Assembly: GCA_026982515.1 (NCBI GenBank)
Contig: JALSGY010000232.1
Coordinates: 1-19,045 of the forward strand
Reading direction: 5' to 3'
DNA: 19,045 bases
DNA from: Paracoccaceae bacterium
Lineage (GTDB): Bacteria; Pseudomonadota; Alphaproteobacteria; Rhodobacterales; Rhodobacteraceae
This document shows positions 1 through 7,187 of this stretch, piece by piece. How positions within the stretch are numbered: position 1 is the stretch's first letter; each line of letters opens with the position of its first letter. Both the position numbers and the translations under genes were made by a program. Under the pieces are notes generated by a model. It had not been told where the DNA came from. It worked only from the letters and a program-made list of their open reading frames with translations, and searched no databases.

Positions 1-999
1 CTCGGTGAAGATCTTCACGATCTCCCCGGCGGTCTCGCCATTCAGCGGGGCGTTCAGCGCGACGATGCCGCCGAAGGCCGAGGTGCGATCACAGTCGAAG
101 GCGCGGCGGTAGGCCTCGGCCAGCGTGCCGCCCCGGGCCACGCCGCAGGGGTTGGCGTGCTTGATGATGGCGCAGGCAGGCCCCTCGGCGGGGTCGAATT
201 CGGCCACCAGTTCGAAGGCGGCATCGGTATCGTTGATGTTGTTGTAGGACAGTTCCTTGCCCTGCAGCTGGCGGGCCGTGGCCACACCGGGCCGGTTGGT
301 GCCGTCGGTATAGAACGCCGCCTTCTGGTGCGGGTTCTCACCATAGCGCAGGGTCTGGGCAAGCCGGCCGGCGAAGGCACGGCGCCGCGGCGCCTCGACC
401 CCCAGCGCCCCGGCCATCCAGTTCGAGACTGCCGCGTCATAGGCAGCGGTGCGGGCAAAGGCGATCTGGGCGCGCTTGCGGCGGAACTTCGGGCAGGTGG
501 CCCCGCCGTGCTGGTCCATGTCGCCCAGCAGCTTTTCGTAATCCTCCACATCGGTGATGACGGTGACGAAGGCGTGATTCTTGGCCGCCGCGCGGATCAT
601 CGCCGGGCCGCCGATGTCGATGTTCTCGATGCAGGTATCGAAATCTGCCCCCTGCGCCACGGTCTGCTCGAAGGGATAGAGATTGACCACCAGCAGATCG
701 ATCGGGCCGATGCCGTGCTCTTCCATGGCGGCCAGATGCTCGGGGTTGTCGCGCAGCGCCAGCAGCCCGCCGTGCACCGCCGGGTGCAGCGTTTTCACCC
801 GCCCGTCCATCATTTCGGGGAAGTTGGTGATTTCCGAAACGTCGCGCACCGCCAGCCCGGCCTCGCGCATGGCCCGCGCCGTGCCGCCGGTGGAAAGCAG
901 ATCCACCCCACGCTCGGCCAGCCCTCGGGCAAGCTCGACGAGCCCGGTCTTGTCGGAAACGGAAATGAGCGCGCGGCGCACGGGCACAAGTTTTGACAT
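1..999 (-). CDS. purH: Bifunctional purine biosynthesis protein PurH (AICAR transformylase / IMP cyclohydrolase), 3' end outside the window
   Basis: PurH carries out the last two steps of de novo IMP synthesis: formylation of AICAR using 10-formyl-THF, then ring closure. It is a cytosolic enzyme. The window holds the first 333 codons of a protein that is usually about 530 residues, so the C-terminal part of the transformylase domain is missing. The N-terminal cyclohydrolase (MGS-like) domain shows STGGT (about 36-40) and EMMDGRVKTLHPAVHGG (about 62-78). The transformylase domain begins with RYGENPHQ (about 218-225) and contains KHANPCG, whose Lys280-His281 match the catalytic Lys-His pair known in the family. 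The ATG at 999 is preceded by a GGGGGA stretch 8 nt upstream. It starts 24 bp after the stop of the heparinase-like gene, so the two are probably co-transcribed. No anomaly is seen in the visible part. Confidence 0.97.
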   Translation of the reverse strand, partial: MSKLVPVRRALISVSDKTGLVELARGLAERGVDLLSTGGTARAMREAGLAVRDVSEITNFPEMMDGRVKTLHPAVHGGLLALRDNPEHLAAMEEHGIGPIDLLVVNLYPFEQTVAQGADFDTCIENIDIGGPAMIRAAAKNHAFVTVITDVEDYEKLLGDMDQHGGATCPKFRRKRAQIAFARTAAYDAAVSNWMAGALGVEAPRRRAFAGRLAQTLRYGENPHQKAAFYTDGTNRPGVATARQLQGKELSYNNINDTDAAFELVAEFDPAEGPACAIIKHANPCGVARGGTLAEAYRRAFDCDRTSAFGGIVALNAPLNGETAGEIVKIFTE

Positions 1000-1023
1000 T
1001 GAGGCAATCCCCCGGGATCAAGG

Positions 1024-2775
1024 TCAGGTCAAGGCGATGCTGTCCTCTTCGCGGGCCAGATCACGCACCGCATCCGGCGTGTCCTGTGCCTTGGCAAGAG
1101 TCCAGCGGATGCGCGTCGCATACTCCACCGCGACGGCAGATAGAACCACCTGTTTGGTCGCACGCGGCCTGAGACGGGTTTTTTCCAGATAAACGCTGGG
1201 CTCAAGGCTCAGTTCCGCCACCCCGTCATGACGCAACACCCATATCTCGCCGCTTCTGAGCGCCATGGAAACGGCGGTGCCGCCCATGTCCAGCTCGGCA
1301 TCCACGTCCGGGTGAAGATGAAACCTGACCTTGAACCGGATGCCCTGAAGCAACCCGCGGTCAAGTGCCGCGTCGAAAGTCCTTTCATCCTCCTTCTCGA
1401 TCGCGGCCAGCGTATCCTCGCCGGCGATGCCGCGGCCGCTGGTGGCCAGCTCGATCCGGCGGATATGGGTAAGCCCGTGGCTGGCGAGATACCCGTCATG
1501 GCCGACGATCAGCCCCTGCGCCCCTTCCTCGGCCAGAAACTGCACGCGCACGTCGCGCGGCGCATCGACCAGAAGCTCGCGTTCGCGGCCGGCCACCACC
1601 GCGCGGCGGCCCAGCCGCGCGGTGGACAGCCCGTCTATGGCCAGGGTGGAATGCGAGGCAGTGGCCCGCCCGGCCCGCCGCCACTCGCGCCCGAAGCTCG
1701 CCCCCGAGCCGCAGTTGACGATCAGCGGACGCCGCCCCGAGGTCAGCTCGAATGCCAGGGTGGAGGCATGGGCATTCCCCGAAGCCATGCCGACAGGCGG
1801 GGCGGCGGCATCCACGATCACGGTGGTGCGCCCTGCGTGCAGACGCACAAACCCCATGCTGAGCCCCGGCGGCGCCGCTGTCCTCACGCCCGAGGCGGCC
1901 AGCGCATGATCGAGCCGCCCCTCGGCCCCGCGCCCGCCGCCGTGGAACCGCGCCAGCCCGCCGTCGGCATGGCGAAGAGCGCGCAGGGTGGGGGCGATGC
2001 GCTCGATCGCCATCAGATGCGCGGGGGCGGCCATCCGGCCTGCCTCGGCCAGCGCCGAAGACGCCCAGGTGAGCAGCGTGAACACCTCGAGCAGTTCTTC
2101 GGGGTTGCGGGTGGGAATACCGCCCTCGGCATCGATCTGCTCGCGGCATTCGCGCGCCAGGGCCTTCACCGCCGGTTCCACGCGATCTTCCATGCCGGTC
2201 AGGGCCAGGCCGGCATAGATCAGCCCGGTGAGCGCCTCGAACCGGGGCAGCCCGGCCGAAGCGGCATGCCAGCGCCGGGAGAGAAAGATCGTCTGGCAGG
2301 CCAGCGAACGAAAGTAGGCATCGGAAAATTCCGCCGGCTGGCCATTGAGCAGCAACAGCGCGTGGTTGATCCAGCGGATCAGGCGGCGCCCGGTGAGATC
2401 GGGCGTCCAGCCCGGGCCCCGGCCGCGGCCGAACAGCTCGATCCACTCGGCCGTCCAGGCCTGGGCCCGCCTGCAGGCCGGCCCGTCGCCCACGGCGGCC
2501 AGATCGTCCAGCCAGGTGAAGCCCTGAATTTCCTCCTCGAACTCGCGGTGGGGCACCTGCAGGCGCCAGATGCTGTTTTCCGGGTCCTCGACAAGTGCGC
2601 CGGCAAACAGGAAATTCCCCGCTGAAAGCTGCCGGCCGCGCGCGAAAGAGCCGATCGTGCGCGGCTCCGGCTGTGAGACGAAACCGGAGGCCGGCCGCGC
2701 CCGGGTGGAGCGCATGGCATGCCAGCGGTTCATCCAGCGCGTCCAGCGCGCCGCGATTTTCTCGAACTGGGACAC
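1024..2775 (-). CDS. Heparinase II/III family protein (putative polysaccharide lyase)
   Basis: About 583 residues. The C-terminal half carries the heparinase II/III-like beta-sandwich signature: NAHAS (about 334-338), the sequence leading to NCGSG (about 354-358), and ATASHSTL (about 371-378). The N-terminal half is helical and rich in Trp and Ala, as in the alpha/alpha toroid of this superfamily. Family members cleave uronic-acid glycans by beta-elimination; the substrate here is unknown. I see no signal peptide, so it would be cytoplasmic unless exported another way. I chose the GTG at 2775 because AAGGCAGGG lies 7 nt upstream. An in-frame TTG at 2832 would add 19 residues but lacks a ribosome site. 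The gene lies between rsmB and purH, an arrangement I recall from Rhodobacterales, and is probably in their operon. The 96-bp gap to rsmB holds a small imperfect hairpin (2845-2869). Confidence 0.85.
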   Translation of the reverse strand: MSQFEKIAARWTRWMNRWHAMRSTRARPASGFVSQPEPRTIGSFARGRQLSAGNFLFAGALVEDPENSIWRLQVPHREFEEEIQGFTWLDDLAAVGDGPACRRAQAWTAEWIELFGRGRGPGWTPDLTGRRLIRWINHALLLLNGQPAEFSDAYFRSLACQTIFLSRRWHAASAGLPRFEALTGLIYAGLALTGMEDRVEPAVKALARECREQIDAEGGIPTRNPEELLEVFTLLTWASSALAEAGRMAAPAHLMAIERIAPTLRALRHADGGLARFHGGGRGAEGRLDHALAASGVRTAAPPGLSMGFVRLHAGRTTVIVDAAAPPVGMASGNAHASTLAFELTSGRRPLIVNCGSGASFGREWRRAGRATASHSTLAIDGLSTARLGRRAVVAGRERELLVDAPRDVRVQFLAEEGAQGLIVGHDGYLASHGLTHIRRIELATSGRGIAGEDTLAAIEKEDERTFDAALDRGLLQGIRFKVRFHLHPDVDAELDMGGTAVSMALRSGEIWVLRHDGVAELSLEPSVYLEKTRLRPRATKQVVLSAVAVEYATRIRWTLAKAQDTPDAVRDLAREEDSIALT

Positions 2776-2871
2776 GGGCGAACCCTGCCTTGCCTCGCGT
2801 TCAGGCCTTTTCGGCCGGTGTTTTTCCCACAATACGCCGGCAGAGGCTTTCTGTCATCGCAGAATCGCCGC

Positions 2872-4143
2872 TCAGGCGGGCTTTCGCACAAGCGTCATGA
2901 AAAACCCGTCCATCCCGCCCTTGTCGGGCCAGTAGTCGGGCCGGGTGCGCAGCCCCTGCTCGCCGATCCAGCCGGGCTCCACCCCGGGCACGCTCAGCGC
3001 CTCCAGATCGAGCGTCAGCCCGCGGTGTCGGGCCAGCGCATCCTTCACCTGCTCTTCGCCCTCATCGAGCAGCAGCGAGCAGGTGCAGAACATCAACCGC
3101 CCGCCCGGGCGCAACAGTTCCAGCGCGTGGTCGATCAGCCTTGCCTGTAGAGAGAACAGGGCGGGAAACTCCGAGCCGTCCCTGGCGTGGGGCAGGTCGG
3201 GGTGGCGGCGGATGGTCCCGGTGGCCGAACACGGGGCATCGAGCAGCACCGCGTCGAAAGGCCCGCCGCGCCAGCCCAGCGCATCTGCCACCACCGTCCC
3301 GGCCCGCAGCCCGGTGCGCGAAAGGTTCTCGGCCACCCGCTTCATCCGGCTGGCGGAAACATCCAGCGCGGTAACCTGCGCGCCCGAGGCGGCCAGTTGC
3401 ATCGTCTTGCCGCCGGGGGCGGCGCACATGTCCAGCACCGTCTCGCCCGGTGCGGGGGCGAGGATGCGGGCCGGCAGGGCGGCGGCGGCATCCTGCACCC
3501 ACCACGAGCCCTGTTCGTATCCGGGCAGGACCGAGACCTGCGGACTGCCGGGCAGGCGCACCGAGCCGGTCGGCACCACCACACCGCCAAGCCGCTCGGC
3601 CCAGTCCCGGGGCTTTTCCTTCACGGTCAGATCCAGCGGCGCGCCGCGGGCATGGGCCCGTTCCATCGCCTCGACCACCGGCTTGCCGTAATCGGCGATC
3701 AGCGGCTTGCGCAGCCACCTGGGCAGCCGCGGCGGGGGGAGTTTCTCCCACGCTTGCGGACCGGCCGCGGCCAGCCTGCGCAGCACCGCGTTGGTCAGAC
3801 CGGCCAGGCGGGCGGTGCCCCGGCCCGCGCGCACGATCTCGACAGCGGCATTGACAACCCCGTGCGCCGGCGCGCCCTCGGCGAACATCTCGACCACGGC
3901 CAGGCGCAGCACGTTGTGCACATGCAATGGCGGGCGGTGCTTGAGAAAGGGGCCGAGCATCCGGTCGGCCCGGTCCATCTGGCGCAGGCAGCTCAGCGCC
4001 AGGCGGGCGGCACGGGCGCGTTCGGCAGGTTCCAGCCGCTCCAGCGCCCCGGGCAGAAGCTCCGACAGCAGCCGGCCCTCGCCCAGCACCGCATCGAGCA
4101 GCCGGACGGCGGCCTTGCGGGGGGCGGTTGCGGAATGGGACAT
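2872..4143 (-). CDS. rsmB: 16S rRNA (cytosine-967-C5)-methyltransferase RsmB
   Basis: About 423 residues, close to the usual RsmB length. RsmB methylates C967 of 16S rRNA using S-adenosylmethionine. An N-terminal NusB-like helical domain (about 8-130) precedes the methyltransferase domain. Visible motifs are the SAM loop DMCAAPGGKT (238-247), motif IV DAPCSATGTIRRHPD (302-316, Cys305) and motif VI CTCSL (Cys355, the expected nucleophile). The C-terminal MDGFF (411-415) is also typical. I placed the start at the ATG at 4143 because AGGA (minus strand) sits 7 nt upstream and the protein then begins MSHSATAPRKAAVRLL, as in relatives; an in-frame start at 4176 would add 11 unneeded residues. It is the first gene of a likely rsmB-heparinase-purH transcript and is divergent from the DUF1674 gene. 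Confidence 0.96.
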   Translation of the reverse strand: MSHSATAPRKAAVRLLDAVLGEGRLLSELLPGALERLEPAERARAARLALSCLRQMDRADRMLGPFLKHRPPLHVHNVLRLAVVEMFAEGAPAHGVVNAAVEIVRAGRGTARLAGLTNAVLRRLAAAGPQAWEKLPPPRLPRWLRKPLIADYGKPVVEAMERAHARGAPLDLTVKEKPRDWAERLGGVVVPTGSVRLPGSPQVSVLPGYEQGSWWVQDAAAALPARILAPAPGETVLDMCAAPGGKTMQLAASGAQVTALDVSASRMKRVAENLSRTGLRAGTVVADALGWRGGPFDAVLLDAPCSATGTIRRHPDLPHARDGSEFPALFSLQARLIDHALELLRPGGRLMFCTCSLLLDEGEEQVKDALARHRGLTLDLEALSVPGVEPGWIGEQGLRTRPDYWPDKGGMDGFFMTLVRKPA

Positions 4144-4157
4144 GGCGGTTTCCTGAC

Positions 4158-4189
4158 GGCTTGCCGGTGCTGGCAAGCCCCTATATCAC
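4158..4189. promoter_or_regulatory. Divergent promoter region with a perfect inverted repeat, rsmB / DUF1674 gene
   Basis: The 73-bp gap between the divergent starts holds GGCTTGCC (4158-4165), a 6-nt centre, and its exact complement GGCAAGCC (4172-4179). CCTATATC follows at 4180-4187. On the plus strand TTGCCG (4161-4166) could act as -35 with TATCAC (4184-4189) 17 bp downstream, or with TATATC at a short 15 bp. On the minus strand GATATA overlaps the same element. The dyad overlaps the plus-strand -35 and would form a stem in the 5' leader of rsmB. Either operator or RNA stem is possible; sequence alone does not decide. Confidence 0.4.
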
Positions 4190-4216
4190 CGGGTTGAAGG
4201 GAACAAGGACCAGCCC

Positions 4217-4399
4217 ATGACGGAACAGACCGACAAGCCGGATCTCCCGCCCGCTGCCCGTCGCGCCCTGGCCGAGGCCGAGGAGCGCCGCAAGAAGGCA
4301 AAGGCGCAGGAACGACCAAAAGAGCTGGGCGGCCGCGACGGCCCCGATCCGGTGCGCTACGGCGACTGGGAGAAGAAGGGAATCGCCATCGATTTCTGA
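4217..4399 (+). CDS. DUF1674 protein, SDHAF4-like succinate dehydrogenase assembly factor
   Basis: A 60-residue protein ending in GPDPVRYGDWEKKGIAIDF, the conserved C-terminal motif of the DUF1674 family. The mitochondrial member of this family, SDHAF4, binds the flavinylated SdhA subunit during complex II assembly. A similar role here is inferred from the motif only, as no sdh genes are in the window. The N-terminal half is Ala/Lys/Glu-rich and charged, probably flexible. AAGGA (4205-4209) sits 7 nt before the ATG. It is transcribed divergently from rsmB and ends 2 bp before the convergent dapB stop. There is no signal peptide or membrane segment, so it should be cytoplasmic. The gene looks complete and has the normal family length. 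Confidence 0.85.
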   Translation: MTEQTDKPDLPPAARRALAEAEERRKKAKAQERPKELGGRDGPDPVRYGDWEKKGIAIDF

Positions 4400-4401
4400 A
4401 A

Positions 4402-5220
4402 CTAGAGCCCCAGCACGTCCTGCATGTCGTATTCTCCGGGCTTGCGGCTGAGCCCCCACAGCGCGGCGCGCAGGGCGCCGTTGGCGAACAGCCGGCGGTC
4501 CGTCGCCACATGGCGCAGCGAGATACGTTCGTCCCGACCGATGAACATCACCTCGTGCTCGCCCACGATGTCGCCGCCGCGGATCGAACAAAACCCGATG
4601 TCGCCGCGCCGGCGGGCGCCGGTGATGCCGTCGCGCCCCCTGTCCGAGACCTCCTCCAGCTTCACCCCGCGCCCCTCGGCCGCGGCCTGACCCAGCATCA
4701 GCGCGGTGCCCGAAGGTGCATCGACCTTGCGGTTGTGATGGGCTTCGACGATCTCGATGTCGAACTCCGCGCCGAGGGTCTCGGCCACCGTGCGCACCAG
4801 CTTCACCAGCAGGTTCACCCCCATGCTCATGTTGCCGGCGCGAATGATCACCGCATGCCGGGCGGCGGCACTGATCTTCTTCAGGTCGTCCTCTGAAAGG
4901 CCGGTGGTCCCGATCACGTGCACGGCGCGGGCCTGAGCGGCAAGGGCGGCAAACTCCACCGTCGCCGGCGGTGCCGTGAAATCGAGCACCGCCTGCGCCC
5001 TGGCGAAGGCCTCCAGCGGATCGTCGCTTACCCGCAGCCCGATCGGCGCCCCGCCCATGGCCTCGCCCACATCGCGGCCGATCCATTCATGGCCCGGCCG
5101 CTCCAGCGCCCCGACCAGCCGCGCCCTGCCGCTTTCCAGCACGGCGCGGATCAGCATCTGCCCCATCCGCCCCGACGCGCCGGTGACCACGATTCCCGGT
5201 TTCTCTGTCTGATCGCTCAT
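4402..5220 (-). CDS. dapB: 4-hydroxy-tetrahydrodipicolinate reductase DapB
   Basis: 272 residues, the standard length. DapB reduces 4-hydroxy-tetrahydrodipicolinate with NAD(P)H in the diaminopimelate/lysine pathway. The nucleotide-binding loop GASGRMG is at 14-20 and HVIGTTGL at 101-108. The catalytic and substrate region EAHHNRKVDAPSGTA spans about 159-173, with His161, His162 and Lys165 matching the family's catalytic His and Lys. SIRGGDIVGEHEV (about 212-224) is typical of the C-terminal domain. The ATG at 5220 has GAGG (minus strand, 5227-5230) 6 nt upstream. The upstream in-frame start at 5259 lacks support. asd, the gene for an earlier enzyme of the same pathway, lies about 8 kb away in this window. 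The stop is 2 bp from that of the convergent DUF1674 gene. Confidence 0.97.
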   Translation of the reverse strand: MSDQTEKPGIVVTGASGRMGQMLIRAVLESGRARLVGALERPGHEWIGRDVGEAMGGAPIGLRVSDDPLEAFARAQAVLDFTAPPATVEFAALAAQARAVHVIGTTGLSEDDLKKISAAARHAVIIRAGNMSMGVNLLVKLVRTVAETLGAEFDIEIVEAHHNRKVDAPSGTALMLGQAAAEGRGVKLEEVSDRGRDGITGARRRGDIGFCSIRGGDIVGEHEVMFIGRDERISLRHVATDRRLFANGALRAALWGLSRKPGEYDMQDVLGL

Positions 5221-5247
5221 TTTGCGCCTCTCTTCGCCAGCCCTTCC

Positions 5248-5276
5248 CTGTAGCCACAACCACGCGGGCAGGTAAA
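5248..5276 (-). promoter_or_regulatory. Candidate dapB promoter
   Basis: Read on the minus strand: TTTACC (5276-5271), exactly 17 bp, then CTACAG (5253-5248). The predicted start near 5241 leaves a leader of about 20 nt that contains the dapB ribosome site. This is a hand-found match to a generic sigma-70 pattern. It lies back to back with the rbfA candidate promoter. Confidence 0.35.
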
Positions 5277-5282
5277 GGCCAG

Positions 5283-5311
5283 TTGCACAAGCGCCCGATC
5301 CACCCTATTTG
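5283..5311 (+). promoter_or_regulatory. Candidate rbfA promoter placing the transcript start at the start codon
   Basis: TTGCAC (5283-5288), a 17-bp spacer, and TATTTG (5306-5311) form a good sigma-70-like pair. Transcription would start about 6-7 nt after the -10 element, at about 5318, which is the A of the rbfA ATG. No Shine-Dalgarno sequence is visible before that ATG, which fits a leaderless mRNA. Confidence 0.5.
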
Positions 5312-5317
5312 CCCGCC

Positions 5318-5719
5318 ATGGCAAAGAACGCGCATCATTCCGGCTCCGGCCCCTCGCAACGTCAGCTTCGCGTGGGCGAACTGATCCGCCGCACCCTGTC
5401 GGAGGTGCTGGCGCGCGGCGAAGTGCACGACCCGGAGCTCAACCGCCTGTCGATCACCGTGGCCGAGGTGCGCACCTCGCCCGACCTGCGGGTCGCCACG
5501 GCCTATGTGATGCCGCTGGGCGGCGAGCATCGCAAGGAAGCGATCGCGGCGCTGGCCCGCAACCGCGCAGAGCTGCGCCGCGCCGTCTCCAGGGCGGTAA
5601 CGCTGAAATTCTCGCCCGAGTTGCGTTTCGTCATCGACGAGACCTTCGACCGGATGGATGAAACCCGGCGGCTGTTCTCCCGCGAGGACGTGCGCCGAGA
5701 CATCGAACAGGAAGACTGA
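5318..5719 (+). CDS. rbfA: 30S ribosome-binding factor RbfA
   Basis: 133 residues. RbfA is a single KH-fold protein that binds the immature 30S subunit and helps 16S rRNA 5'-end processing and cold adaptation. QRQLRVGELIRRTLSEVL near the N-terminus, the central LSITVAEVRTSPDLRVATAYV stretch (read in two parts) and LRFVIDETFDRMDE near the C-terminus are characteristic. I chose the ATG at 5318; an in-frame TTG at 5309 would add three residues without a ribosome site. No Shine-Dalgarno sequence precedes either, and a promoter is positioned for a leaderless transcript. Its TGA overlaps the truB ATG by one base (TGATG at 5717-5721), so translation of the two is probably coupled. In many bacteria rbfA follows infB; here dapB is the upstream neighbour, transcribed away. 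Confidence 0.95.
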   Translation: MAKNAHHSGSGPSQRQLRVGELIRRTLSEVLARGEVHDPELNRLSITVAEVRTSPDLRVATAYVMPLGGEHRKEAIAALARNRAELRRAVSRAVTLKFSPELRFVIDETFDRMDETRRLFSREDVRRDIEQED

Positions 5720-6636
5720 TGGCTCGCCGAAAGAGAGGCCGCGACATCTCGGGGTGGCTGGTTGTCGACAAGCCCGAGGGGATGACCTCGACGGCGGTCG
5801 TCAACAAGGTGAAATGGGCGCTGGACGCGAAGAAGGCCGGCCACGCCGGCACGCTTGATCCGGCAGCAACCGGCGTGCTTGCGGTGGCGGTGGGCGAGGC
5901 GACCAAGACCGTCCCCTATGTCACCGATGCGCTGAAGGCCTACCGTTTCACGGTGCGCTTCGGCCAGGCCACCAATACCGACGACGCCGAGGGCGAGGTG
6001 ATCGCCGAAAGCGACAACCGCCCCGGCGATGCCGAGATCGAGGCCGCCCTGGCCGGCTTCGTGGGCGACATCATGCAGGTGCCGCCGAAGTTCTCGGCCG
6101 TGAAGATCGACGGGCAGCGTGCCTACAAGCTGGCCCGCGAGGGCGAGGAGGTGGAGATCGCCGCGCGCCCGCTCTACGTGGAAGAGCTGAGCCTCGTTGC
6201 CCGCCCCGATCCCGACCACGCGGTTCTGGAGATGGTCTGCGGCAAGGGCGGCTACGTGCGTGCCATCGCGCGGGATCTGGGAGAGAAGCTCGGCTGTCAC
6301 GGCCATGTGACGCAACTGCGGCGCATCTGGTCCGGCCCGTTCGATGCCGAAGACGGCATTTCCATCGAGCGCATCGACGAACTGGCCCGGACCCCGGCAC
6401 TGGACGAACTGCTGCGCCCCCTCGAAGACGGGCTGAGCGAACTGCCCGAACTGCCCTGCACCGCAGAAGGCGCGGCCCGGCTGCGCAACGGCAACCCCGG
6501 CATGGTGATCGCATCGGATGTGGAATACGGCGAAGAGGCCTGGGCCTCGTGGCAGGGCCGGGCGGTGGCGGTGGGCATCTACCGCTCGGGCGAGCTGCAC
6601 CCCAGCCGGGTGTTCAACCAGCCGCTGCAACCGTAG
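5719..6636 (+). CDS. truB: tRNA pseudouridine-55 synthase TruB
   Basis: 305 residues, normal for TruB. The enzyme isomerises U55 in the T-loop of tRNAs. GWLVVDKPEGMTS (about 12-24) and GHAGTLDPAATGVL (41-54) are the family motifs; Asp47 in GTLDP is the expected catalytic aspartate. VPPKFSAVKIDGQRAYKLAR and the GGYVRAIARDLG segment later in the protein are also typical. A PUA-like C-terminal part appears present (about 245-305). The ATG overlaps the rbfA stop and AGGA lies 7 nt upstream within rbfA. DUF1643 follows after 42 bp on the same strand. In many Alphaproteobacteria rpsO and pnp follow truB directly; here two extra genes separate them. Confidence 0.96.
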   Translation: MARRKRGRDISGWLVVDKPEGMTSTAVVNKVKWALDAKKAGHAGTLDPAATGVLAVAVGEATKTVPYVTDALKAYRFTVRFGQATNTDDAEGEVIAESDNRPGDAEIEAALAGFVGDIMQVPPKFSAVKIDGQRAYKLAREGEEVEIAARPLYVEELSLVARPDPDHAVLEMVCGKGGYVRAIARDLGEKLGCHGHVTQLRRIWSGPFDAEDGISIERIDELARTPALDELLRPLEDGLSELPELPCTAEGAARLRNGNPGMVIASDVEYGEEAWASWQGRAVAVGIYRSGELHPSRVFNQPLQP

Positions 6637-6678
6637 CCGGGCCTTGCGGGCGGCCTCGATCCCTTGCAGGAATGGCGC

Positions 6679-7185
6679 ATGATTTCTCGGGTTCACCAGA
6701 AGGGCGACGCGCACAGCATTGCCGTCTATTCCGCCTGCGAAAGATACCGGTACATGCTGACCCGCACCTGGGACGAGGGCGGGCGGCGGGTCCTGTTCAT
6801 CATGCTGAACCCCTCTACCGCCACCGAGGTGCAGAACGACCCGACGGTGGAGCGCTGCGAGCGCCGCGCCCGCGCGCTGGGCTTCGGCGCCTTCCGGGTG
6901 ACCAACATCTTCGCCTGGCGCGAGACGAACCCCCGCGCCATGCGCGCCGCCGCCGATCCGGTGGGCCCCGGAAATGACGCGGCGATCCTCGAAAGCTGCG
7001 GCTGGGGCGATCAGATCATCTGCGCCTGGGGCACCCATGGCGAGCACCTCAACCGCGGCCCGCAGGTGGAGGCGCTGCTGCGCGCCACCGGGCGGCCGCT
7101 GTTCCATCTCGGCCTGACGAAGGCCGGCCACCCGAAGCACCCGCTGTACATCGGCTACGACGAACGGCCCAGGCCCTGGGACTGA
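6679..7185 (+). CDS. DUF1643 domain-containing protein
   Basis: 168 residues, recognised as DUF1643 by MLNPSTAT (42-49), DPTVERC (54-60), NIFAWR (76-81), AWGTHG (116-121) and a C-terminal LGLTKAGHPKHPLY (144-157). The function of the family is unknown to me and I do not assign one. It is probably soluble: there is no signal peptide or membrane segment. I placed the start at the ATG at 6679 because AGGAA lies 6 nt upstream and the protein then starts MISRVHQKGD, like relatives I recall. The in-frame TTG at 6664 overlaps that ribosome site. It lies 42 bp after truB and is probably in its operon. Its 3' end forms a small hairpin (CCCAG-gcc-CTGGG, 7168-7180), and its stop is 2 bp from that of the convergent next gene. 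Confidence 0.8.
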   Translation: MISRVHQKGDAHSIAVYSACERYRYMLTRTWDEGGRRVLFIMLNPSTATEVQNDPTVERCERRARALGFGAFRVTNIFAWRETNPRAMRAAADPVGPGNDAAILESCGWGDQIICAWGTHGEHLNRGPQVEALLRATGRPLFHLGLTKAGHPKHPLYIGYDERPRPWD

Positions 7186-7187
7186 CC

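Noticed and set aside
1228..2625. 465-residue plus-strand open frame opposite the heparinase-like gene
   Set aside because: The minus strand carries the conserved NAHAS and NCGSG motifs; the plus-strand product has none.
2775..2832. TTG start adding 19 residues to the heparinase-like protein
   Set aside because: There is no ribosome site, and the added residues are a charged stretch unlike relatives; the GTG at 2775 is better supported.
5503..7140. 545-residue minus-strand open frame across truB and the DUF1643 gene
   Set aside because: It is antisense to three well-supported genes and shows no motif; a codon-bias artefact.
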